A DNA stretch of 64,000 bases from NCBI GenBank assembly GCA_019973155.2, contig BPQB01000018.1, positions 186,001-250,000 on the forward strand, in the 5' to 3' direction. A model generated the notes under the pieces. That model searched no databases and had not been told where the DNA came from. It was given only the letters and a program-made list of their open reading frames with translations. A program made the position numbers and the translations under genes. Below are positions 55,510 to 64,000 of the stretch, piece by piece. Every line of letters starts with the position of its first letter. Within the stretch, counting starts at the first letter, position 1. The DNA comes from Phanerochaete sordida (Eukaryota; Basidiomycota; Agaricomycetes; Polyporales; Phanerochaetaceae).

Positions 55510-58269
55510 ATGCTCGCGGTCTGCACCTCCTCCTCCCTCCTCCTCATCGACCCGCCGACACTCAAAAAGGCGCCACCATCGGTCCCCGCAACCTGCACAT
55601 TCTCTAACCCACCGACGACGAGCACCTGGGCTCCAGACAACACCGCGCTCTTCGTCGCAAATGACAATAGCATCCAACGCTATGACCCCGCAGGCACGCT
55701 CCTCAACGCCATCCCGAGCGACCACCCCGTCGCGGCGCTCGCGAGCAGGGAGCGCGGCGGCGCCGTTGTCATCGGCAGCGGCGACCAGGTCGCCGTGCTC
55801 GACGCGAGCTCCGGCAGGGTCGCGCTCAGCCTCGAGACGCACAGCGGCGCCGTGAGCGCGCTCGCGCTCGCGCCCGACGGCGCAGCCCTCGCGAGCACCT
55901 CGTGCGCCATCGTCCCCGAGGTCCACGTGCACAACCTCGCCGGCGCGCTCCCGCACGTCGAGCTCCAGGGCCTGCCGCGCCGCGGGGACGTGCGCGCGTG
56001 CACGTTCCACCCGCACTCCAAGGCGCGCCTCCTCGTCGCGGTCGGCGCGCTGCTGCTCGTCTACGACATCGCGAAGCCGGGGGCGCCGCTGAAGACTGTG
56101 CAGCTCGATCGGAAGGCGGGGGAGGTCGTGGCGATTACGTGCAGCCCGTTCAGTAAGAGCCTCGTAGCGGTGGGGTGCGGCGCAGGCGTCGTCCATTTGG
56201 TGGATTTGGATAAGGAGAAATGGTGCGTGCAAACATTAATCGGCCATGATGACGCAGCGTTTACAGTACATCTGCAGCTTGTTTCGTACCATACCGCTCG
56301 AGGCACGTCTCTCGTCCCTCGTGTTTTCCCCCGAGGGAGCGGCGCTGTATGCCGGGACAGACGAGGGGAAACTTCTCATTCTCGATCTCCGCGCTTTGGA
56401 CAAGCCTCCGAAGAGCATCGATGTTGGCGCGCCAGTCGTGTGCATGTCTGTCCAGGTCAGTCTGCGGCTGTATGCATGCATGATCGAAGCTGATCCTCGC
56501 CGCAGCGGAAATTGAAGCCCAGTGAAAGTCCTGCGCGCCCGCGCCCTGGTGTGACTACGCTCAGCAAGCGCAGGACAGACAACGATGCCACGGAGAAGCC
56601 CGCGAGATCCGCTGTGGGCTCAAGTGCGATGCCGTCGTCTAGCTCAGCGCCACAGCTGAAACCGCGCGTCCCTGTGGCTGGCAAGGGCGCCCTCAGTCCT
56701 GGGCCGTCGCCCGGCCGTTCTCCGCGCACGAGAACCATCTCCGCTACGTCGTCCGCGCCGAAGCTGTCTACGAAGCTGCGGGTCGACAACAGCAAGAGCA
56801 CGCCGCCGGAGCCGAACCCTCGCGCTCCATCCGTAGCGGACAAAGACATGGAGCCCCCCGCGCAGCTCCCGCCTGTGCCCAAGCGTCCGCGCACTGTTTC
56901 CGCAGCGACGAGTGCGAGCTCGCGCGCCACTGCGAGCAGTGCTGCGTCGAAGATTACGCGGATGTCCAGTTCGACGAGTGCGACTAGTGTTGAAGGCGCA
57001 AGTCCTCGGACGCGGAAAATTAGTGGGAGTGTAAAGAGCACGCTGTCCCCGCCTAGGTCGCCGGCAGGAAGCCGAGCAGCCACTCCTGGTCAGTCGGAGT
57101 CTGACGAATGTGCGACTGAGCTAATGCTTAGTATATTACACTTAGCTGAGAGGCCGATTACCTCGAGGATAAAGAAGACTATTGCTATGCTCTCCGCTGC
57201 GAACCAGGAGAAGAATGCTGGCCCCAGCAATCCTCGTTCACGGACAGCTTCTACGACCTCCACACGGTCGGCCTCTGGTCCTGTTGCATCAAGCTCGACA
57301 GGTCGCGTGAGTGCGAGCGGAAGCACCAGTACAGTCTCTCCCAGCACGTCGAAGACCCATGTAAGGGCACGCACCCTGTCTTCGCGCTCATCCGCCACCA
57401 ACGTGACTCGCCCGACCAAAGCGGACACTCGCCCCGCAACAAACCCGTCTCCCATTCCTCCAGTACCTCCTCTACCGGAGGCTTTCAAAGACCAAGAGCA
57501 ATTGACGGGTATTGACATTAAGTGGACCATCTCACGCACGCCGAGCCCAGATCCACAGGACGATACCGACGTGATGAACACGCCAATGCCGATGGCGCGA
57601 CGAAACAAGGGCAAGGGCAAGGAGCCGATGCAGCCTGAGGGGCCCAAGACCAACGTACTCGGTCTCGGCACGCCCGAGCTCAAACGCTGGATCGACTCTG
57701 AAGGCGAGAGCGAGAGCGTGGACGACGCGCTCGAGGAGCACCCGGTCGCGCGGCGCGTCGAGTTTTTGCAAGTCCCGGAAAACGAGGTGCAGATCGAGAA
57801 CATCCGCATCGTGCGCGAGGACGCGCCGGACGAGGGCGCGGGCGCAGGCACAGGTGCACCAGGCGAGGCGGGCAAGGCGACGGTGCAGATGACGCTGCAG
57901 ATCTCGCCGCGGCGCTCGTCCGAGAAGCTCTCGCCGCACTGGACGCCGGTGCCGTCGCTCTTCAGCCCGTCGCGCACCGCGTCGATGCACGGCGGCGGGG
58001 GCGAGCCCGGCGGGTCGAGCTCCGCAGGCGCGCCGCCGAGCCCGGCGCACGAGCTCCTGCAGAGCCTCATCCGCGACGCGATGTACGACTTCCGGCGCGA
58101 GACGAAGGCGGAGATCCTCGGGCTCCATCTGGACCTGGTCAGGATGGGCAGGGGGTGGCGGAAGGAGCTCCGCGAGGCCCTTGAGTCCTGGGGCGACGAG
58201 TTGAAGGAGATTCGGCGCGAGAACGAGCTGCTCAGGCAGGAGAATGAGAGGCTGAGGCGGGGCTACTGA
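55510..58269 (+). CDS. NEDD1-like gamma-tubulin-targeting WD40 protein
   Basis: Start MLAVCTSSSLLLIDPPTLKK. The first 300 residues form WD40 repeats (TFSNPPTTSTWAPDNTALFV, SRERGGAVVIGSGDQVAVLD, GAVSALALAPDGAALAST, RLLVAVGALLLVYDIAKPGA, SLVFSPEGAALYAGTDEGKL). A long Ser/Pro/Thr-rich disordered region follows. The C-terminus is a coiled coil: ELLQSLIRDAMYDFRRETKA, EILGLHLDLVRMGRGWRKEL, then RRENELLRQENERLRRGY. WD40 head, disordered linker and this helical tail match NEDD1, which recruits gamma-tubulin complexes to spindle poles. Introns near 56222-56270 and 56456-56505; the rest is one large exon. Convergent with the Nudix gene. Confidence 0.75.
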
Positions 58270-58587
58270 TATATATTTCGAGATGTAGTCTGACGTCTCG
58301 GGTCGCTCTTTTTGGTTTGCGTTCGCGATACCCAGTCCTTGTATGTCATGTACTCACGACGTTTATGAGAATAACGACGCTTCGACGCTCCTGGCGAGCT
58401 TTCAACGAACTGCATTGCTTCTCGTACGTGAGCTCAGCAGGCACAGAAAAATGGACAAATTTATTAGGGCAAAATTCTCTGGCATGCCGAGGAGTTCTAT
58501 GTCGCCATGCAGTCTCTGTTAATTGTACCATGCTTACGCAAGGTTCTTCTGTGCCCGCTGGTCCTAGCGAGCTCCCAAGTTAAACAA
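58270..58587. other. intergenic between convergent NEDD1-like and Nudix genes
   Basis: Tail-to-tail 3' flanks. No RNA gene or exon recognised. Confidence 0.4.
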
Positions 58588-59139
58588 TTAAATTACTTTT
58601 CGCCCAAGTGAAGCCTCCGTTGACAGGATCAACTCTAGTGCTTGCCGAGCCAGGTCTCTATGCTGTGGCAAAGTCAACAACGATATAGCACGTCTTGCCT
58701 CTATGAACTGCGACTCGTAGTTCTCCGATGCCATCTGTGTCCCATCCACCTTCGCCGCGCCGTCCTTGAGGCGCGTGACGTACCACATGATGAGCTTCCC
58801 GCCCTTGTCCTCCCTGTCCATGACAGTGACGCCGACGGGCTCGACCATGGCGTCGCGGACGACGGAGACGTCGCGGCCGGCGAGGTCGCCGGGCTGGGTC
58901 GCGCGCGTCGGCATGCGGAGCGGAACGAGCTCGCAGGGGTAGCCGGTCTCCTCGTAGGTCTCGCGGAGGCAGGCGGCCTCGAGGGACTCGCCGTAGTCCT
59001 TGCGGCCCTTGGGCAGGATGTACTTGTGCTTGCGCGGCTGGTGCAGGATGCAGAGCTCGAGCTCGGCGGTGCGCGGCGCGCGGCGGAAGAGGGTCGAGCC
59101 CGAGGAGATCACGAAGTTCCCCGCGAGGTGCTGCACCAT
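58588..59139 (-). CDS. Nudix hydrolase
   Basis: Single exon of 183 residues, start MVQHLAGNFVISSGSTLFRR. The Nudix box is complete: GRKDYGESLEAACLRETYEE followed by TGY, matching Gx5Ex7REUxEExGU with the metal-binding Glu residues. The preceding ILHQPRKHKYILPKG strand and the following VTVMDREDKGGKLIMWYVTR fit small Nudix enzymes acting on nucleotide or diphosphoinositol polyphosphate substrates. The exact substrate cannot be told. An in-frame upstream ATG was not found before a stop, supporting this start. Confidence 0.88.
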   Translation of the reverse strand: MVQHLAGNFVISSGSTLFRRAPRTAELELCILHQPRKHKYILPKGRKDYGESLEAACLRETYEETGYPCELVPLRMPTRATQPGDLAGRDVSVVRDAMVEPVGVTVMDREDKGGKLIMWYVTRLKDGAAKVDGTQMASENYESQFIEARRAISLLTLPQHRDLARQALELILSTEASLGRKVI

Positions 59140-59998
59140 GAGCGTCGACGACGGGAGGGCATTCGGGGAGTGTGCTGCTCCATTCGCCGCCCCGTTTGTC
59201 GTTCCGTTCGCCGTTGAGGACGGACCTGCGCAGGGCGTGAGGAGCTGCTGAAGGGCTCGTGTGACCGAGGAGACGCACCTTGAGCTTGTTTCCCAGCAAA
59301 CATCTTTTCCTGCGAAGCCAGCTGCGGCGTCTTTGGCTGGGTTCCTCTCCGGCGAGGTGCTTCCGTTGAGTTCAACCGACTAGCTCGAATTCGCGCTGGC
59401 TTTGCGCTGTCGACCGACAAGGAGCTGGTGGCGAGGACGAGGGAAATAGGCGCAGCATCAGATTATATGGGCAGGAGAATCCATCTCGAGACGGACAGAG
59501 AAGAACAGATGCGCCAGACCCGGTGCCGGAGCCGCAGCGAGAGGACACTAGGTCAGTTTTGAATGCAGATTGCCAGGAGGTCATGAACGTTCGTCGGGAA
59601 GACTGAGGACAGGATGACATTGGCTGATATCCAGGTACGACATTGAGGCATATGGTCATCGGCCGCGCTGTGGCGGGGTCCAAGCCATGGAGCGCCGCGC
59701 GCGGCTCGCGCAGACCCTCTTGACCAGATACCACGACCATCTTGCGACCATCATCCTCGTGCCTAGAACCCTGCAGCGTGCCTTCGGACGAGGGTGCGAA
59801 GTTTCTGGCCGCTGAAGATGATACCCCTCGAGCTTGCAGGAATCTCACCGTCTGTGCGGGGCGCGAGTCCCGGATTGCCATGCGTTGCCCCTGCAGCTTC
59901 CTTCGCGGAGCGCGGGTACAGTGATTGCTATAGCGGGTACCGAATCTAGCACCTGGGACGTTCTTCTTCAGCGACTTGCGCGACGCGGTATCCAGCCA
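59140..59998. other. divergent intergenic region, Nudix / MYND gene
   Basis: About 860 bases without a supported gene. A long minus-strand frame at 59372-59881 has no start context, low-complexity composition and no recognisable domain. It may hold promoters of both neighbours. Confidence 0.4.
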
Positions 59999-62103
59999 AT
60001 GTCTCAGGATTCCTCTAGCTCTCCATCTCCAGACCCTCCGCGTAGGGCGCTGGACTTTGAACTCGCAAATGTCGACCGCTGCGAGCCTATCTTCCCACCA
60101 CGCCCCATGCGCCCCTCAGAGGTAAATGGTGTAGATCTTGCGATTGTTTGAGACGCGCTCATCCTTGCGCCCAGTCTCGGGACAACTTCAGTGCAGCTCT
60201 GAACCCCATCAAGCACTTCGACTGCGAGTGTCACCCCTTCGCCCAGGATTGGGACACAGACGCGCCCAAGACCATCCGCAAGGCCCATGATGAAGATCCA
60301 GCCGCATATATGCGCAAAGCTCTTGGCGGAGAGAACGGGCCCGTCGACTTGCGCTATCTATGCATCCTCACCTCTGATCTGGTCGAGGACCCCGATGTCA
60401 GGACGAAGCCCGTGCTCGAGCGGTTCGTCGACATGATTTGTAACGGATACAACGTTCCGGACCGCGACCTGCACCCTCAATTGAAGTCATGCGCCTGGGA
60501 GCGGCCGATGACAGGGATCGTGAACTCTTTACAGACCTTCCTGCGCCATGGAGCAAAGAAGAGGCCCGAAGAGCGGGCCAGTTTCGCGGCGATGCAATCC
60601 CACTACAAGAGGGTTCTTGACATCATCAGGAACGACCTGCCCAAGTTACTTCCAGATACCAAACACGCCAACCATCTCCGTCTCACGGCTGTCAAGTATA
60701 TCGTGGCGTTCGGCATGGCCTGGGGCTTGGACGAGTGAGCTACTCTTGTCCACGCCTCTCCGCATATGTGCTTAATCAAGGAACAGCGAGTTGTTGCGCG
60801 ATGATGAGGTTATGGAGCTCTTCCTGACCCTGTGGATGCACATGAAGCATCCATATCGCACCGATGTCAATCACTTCGTTTCCATGGTCTATGGTCGGAC
60901 GATCGATCCTTCGCTCGAAGACCCTCCCGCGGATCTGCACAAACACGCGGTCGAGATTATTGGGTTACGAACGCTGACTGAGCGATTTCGTGAATGGCTC
61001 GTGAGTGTATTCGCAGCGGGTGGCATCCTTGGTCTGACGTAAGCCGGCGTCGTAGAGAGAAGGGGAACGAGAACACGAACATCTCTTGTCCGATCTCAAG
61101 GTCGTAGAAGCGTTCGCAATGAATCGCGAGGCGGTTGGCTGCGCATTTTGCGATGCGCGCATCCACCAGAGTATTGCAAACGCCGTAAATCGTCAAGGCT
61201 ACTTCAACCGTCACAACTACGCAGATGACGAACGCTCTGAGATCCGCGTACAATATTGCCTCATCAGCGAGACAGCCCTGGGCACCATCGCGTAAGTCGC
61301 TCTGCCAACGTCATTCCTAGAGAATGAATGTCATGCTAAGATGTGGACTTCAGCCGCATGGGACTTTGTGTGAAGCATTCTGTACTCCGTCTACAAGAGA
61401 CGCTCGAAGGTGGCGGCTTGACACAAGCTCTCGGCGCCGTGATCCTCGAAATACGGCTGCGGACGGGTGCGTGTGTGCTTCATGTCGTAACTTATATCTT
61501 GACCTGACTATATTTTGCGCAGAGTGGGAGGCCAAGGAGGACGCGTTCTTCTCCCTGGACCCGACATTGGACGACGCGGGCTACTTTCTGTATCTCAAGG
61601 ACCTGCTGCATCCGATCGAGTGTAAGGAGCCTCATTGCTACCGCGCGAAGACGGACGCGTTCATGGCGACCTTCAGGCCGCACCTCGAGACGATGTGGAT
61701 CCCGTTCAAAACCGGGATCCTGCATGCGACGTACAACCTGCACGCGCCAGACGTCACGCGGCGCATGATCAACATTTGGGGCCGCCTCTGCACGTTCATG
61801 GGCACGACCGAGGACAGCGTGCGCCTCAAGCATATCCGCGAGGGCACCTGCCTGAATTACCTGTGCAAGGTCACCAACCTCATGCGACCCGATTCCGTCG
61901 CGAAGGGCACGAAATTGTGCTCGAAGTGCAAGATCGCGAGATATTGCTCGGTCGAATGTCAGAGAGAGTAAGCTCATTTATCGCGAGCCTTTCGATGTGT
62001 GCTGACCGTGTACACATGGCATAGGGACTGGAAGAAGCATAAGGAGGAGTGCAATCCTATGTCCATTGTCGAAAAAGCATCAGCGCAAAGTGGAACTGTG
62101 TAA
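59999..62103 (+). CDS. MYND-finger protein, first tandem copy
   Basis: Start MSQDSSSSPSPDPPRRALDF. It continues KHFDCECHPFAQDWD, PKTIRKAHDEDPAAYMRKAL, LTSDLVEDPDVRTKPVLERF, CAWERPMTGIVNSLQTFLR, DDEVMELFLTLWMHMKHPYR and VEAFAMNREAVGCAFCDARI, then DDAGYFLYLKDLLHPIECKE and INIWGRLCTFMGTTED. The C-terminus holds a MYND zinc finger (CSKCKIARYCSVECQREDWK, KHKEEC). Large lineage-specific helical MYND proteins of this type are common in agaricomycetes; role unknown, probably protein binding. Exon joins around 61005-61060 and 61290-61520 are approximate. Confidence 0.78.
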
Positions 62104-62315
62104 TGTTGCGTTGCTAAGTTATCAATGATACGGTGGTCCAGGCTGGTCGTCTGAGCAAACTGTGTAACTCAATAGCCTTATCAGGGACATCATCTGTCTT
62201 CTTCAGAGCGTCTAGTCAGGTCCCTGCAAGCTTGGCCGTGCATCTGTCTGCACCACCCATCGATACCAACTCCACCGCAGAGTAGCGCAAGCATCCAAAG
62301 TGCGAACGCGCGCCG

Positions 62316-64000
62316 ATGATTGAAGAGGGCCGAGACCAACAAGAGGTACGTCGCTATTACGTCAAATCAATGTGCGGCTCACATCGTGTACCCAGGCAGA
62401 GCCGCAACCACAGTGGGTGGACCCGAAACTCGACACTGTCCCGCACTACGACTGCGAATGCGAGCTCGTCTCCAGCCACTGGTGGGTCGGCGAGCCCAAA
62501 AACATGCGCAAGTCGTATGCCTCGAATCCCGCCCTGTTCATTCGCAAGGCGTGCGGCGAGAACGGCCGCGCGGTCGACATCCACCGCCTCGTGGCGTTGA
62601 CGTCGTTCCTGCTCGAGCAGCCAGAGGTCCGCACCGTGGCCCTCGTCGAGAAGCTCATCGGGATGGCGCTCAACAGTGGCGGCATCGCCACTGCCGCGAA
62701 GACTATGGATCCCGAGAAGAAGCGGAGCTGCCTGTGGGAACGGCCGCTGCTCGGACTAACGAACCTGCTTCTCAACGCGAAGCGGAGCGACTTCAGCGGA
62801 CCCGAGGACGGTGTCCTAAAAGGCAAGGTCCGTGAACATTTCAAAGCAATCCTTCGCGCCATTCGAAAGGACACGCCGAAGCTACTTGCAGGAACGCTGC
62901 ATGCCGACCATATGCGCTACACCGTCGTCAAATTCGTGACTGCAGTCGGGGACGGTTATGGTCCGAGCAGGTCAGTAGGCGTCGGGTCATCGTTGAAATG
63001 CGCTCACGCCGCCTGTGTTATTCAAGCGAGCAAATCCAGGACGACGAGACAATGGAGCTCTTCTTATCCATGTGGACGCATATGAGCGGCCCTTTGCGCC
63101 CCAAAGTCCACCTCTTCGTCCAGGGTATAGACCTCGGCCTGCACGAGTCGGCAACGGACGCAGAGTGCAAATGTTCGGACTGCAACAAAGACGCCGCTGC
63201 CGAGCGTGTCGGTCGCATCTACGAGGTCATCGGCGCCAAGACCATCGCTGGTGCCTTTAGGTTCTGGCTAAACGTGAGCTCGAGTGAGCGTGTGGTGTCC
63301 TCTTACGTGGCTCACTGTTGTCATTCTTTAGGACACAACCTTTCACGATTATGACCTCGTGGCAGATCTCCGGTGCCTAGAGTCGCTGGCGTACCACGCA
63401 TCGCACGCGCACGCTTTTTGCAACACTAACTTTTACATGGAGATGACCAGGTGCAGGGCTCGACAAGAGATTGACGGGAAGTTCATGGAGCCTCTTATCG
63501 AGGTGTCCGACCGCATTTCCATGTTGTTCGCGTACGCAGTCATTGCACCATGCCTCCATCATCACTCACTGACTGAGCTTACTACGTTCAGACGCCTCGG
63601 ACATTGCGAGGAGCACGCCATTCAGCGCCTGAACTGGTTTCTCGGGAAATATGGCATAACGGGCGTTCTTTGCAGGTTCTTCACCGAAGTAGATTTGCGC
63701 GACGGTTGAGTACATCACCATTCATTCGATTTCTGCGCGTCTGACATGCAGCAGTACACAAGAGAAGCGCCGTCGACGAAGTCGAACTGCGCAAAACGGG
63801 GTTCTGGGTGTTCTTCGAAGACTTGATGCGCCGCATTCAGGACCCCGAGCCGGTAGAGGAAGGTGGTCCCACGAAAGAAAGACAGGAATTCGAGTTTAAA
63901 CTTCGTACACACTTTGAGATGGAGTACATCGGCTTCTCGCGCAGGCTCAAAGCGATCATCAAGGACAAGACCGCCGTCTCTGGCCCGTATGCGCAGTACG
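62316..64000 (+). CDS. MYND-family protein, second tandem copy (3' end outside window)
   Basis: Paralogue of the gene just upstream with the same layout. Start MIEEGRDQQE joins to AEPQPQWVDPKLDTVPHYDC. It shares ECELVSSHWWVGEPKNMRKS, LFIRKACGENGRAVD, LTSFLLEQPEVRTVALVEKL, SCLWERPLLGLTNLLLNAKR, DDETMELFLSMWTHMSGPLR, LVADLRCLESLAYHASHAHA and EEHAIQRLNWFLGKYGI. The last visible exon (after about 63755) encodes VELRKTGFWVFFEDLMRRIQ and FELKLRTHFEMEYIGFSR-like sequence and runs to the window edge. The MYND finger itself would lie beyond position 64000, so its presence is inferred from the paralogue. Confidence 0.75.

Noticed and set aside
55429..56232. 267-codon minus-strand frame opposite the NEDD1-like gene
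   Set aside because: Shadow of the WD40-coding exon in GC-rich DNA.
59372..59881. 169-codon minus-strand frame upstream of the Nudix gene
   Set aside because: Ser/Arg/Pro-rich, no domain, no continuation by splicing; probably chance.
62120..62145. GATACGGTGGT motif also present at 16272
   Set aside because: Similarity is limited to about 13 bases and the flanks differ; likely coincidence.
1..64000. tRNA genes, CRISPR arrays, transposase genes
   Set aside because: No tRNA B-box in a cloverleaf context, no regularly spaced repeats and no transposase or integrase domains were recognised.

Overview
The window is a gene-dense, GC-rich stretch of fungal nuclear DNA. Genes are split by many short GT-AG introns of roughly 50-60 nt, lie on both strands, and are separated by a few hundred bases. 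The gene content points to a wood-decay agaricomycete (basidiomycete), probably a polypore-type white-rot fungus: a secreted cellulose-binding cytochrome with a fungal CBM1, DUF4246 and DUF6534 family members, an F-box/LRR-type protein and MYND-finger paralogues. Species cannot be told from the sequence alone.

Layout. 0-7.4 kb: partial SAC-domain phosphoinositide phosphatase, proteasome beta5, a retropepsin-like protein lacking the catalytic aspartate, CBM1 cytochrome b562, SNU13 and the SUMO E2 UBC9. 8.2-11.2 kb: SAM methyltransferase and the mitochondrial small-subunit protein COX24/mS38. 11.2-14.6 kb: poorly coding stretch with one low-complexity ORF. 14.6-16.2 kb: inositol polyphosphate 5-phosphatase with a membrane tail. 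16.2-32.1 kb: a block bounded by DUF4246 paralogues (a remnant and a full copy on the minus strand, two full copies on the plus strand) enclosing SRP receptor beta, SAR1, GPI mannosyltransferase PIG-M, a GMF/cofilin-like protein and an MFS transporter. 32.3-38.7 kb: mitochondrial uL3m and Pol I factor RRN6 from a shared divergent promoter, then a mitochondrial carrier. 39.1-39.3 kb: a candidate structured RNA with a U1-like 5' end, followed by a short interstitial telomere repeat. 39.5-47.8 kb: UTP21, a Tim17-like membrane protein, a WD40 protein and a glutamine-synthetase-like enzyme. 48.6-50.6 kb: a DUF6534 membrane protein shattered into very small exons. 50.9-59.1 kb: F-box protein, PAM17, DUF3429 membrane protein, NEDD1-like WD40 protein and a Nudix hydrolase. 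60-64 kb: two tandem MYND-finger paralogues, the second cut by the window edge.

Most genes are housekeeping: ribosome biogenesis (SNU13, UTP21, RRN6), mitochondrial translation and import (mS38, uL3m, PAM17, Tim17-like, carrier, DUF3429), ER and secretory function (SRPRB, SAR1, PIG-M), protein turnover (beta5, UBC9, F-box) and phosphoinositide metabolism. The lineage-specific parts are the DUF4246 block, the MYND pair, the DUF6534 gene, the pseudo-retropepsin and the CBM1 cytochrome. Gene spans run from inferred start to inferred stop codon and include introns. Splice sites were read by eye from GT-AG signals and continuity with known families.
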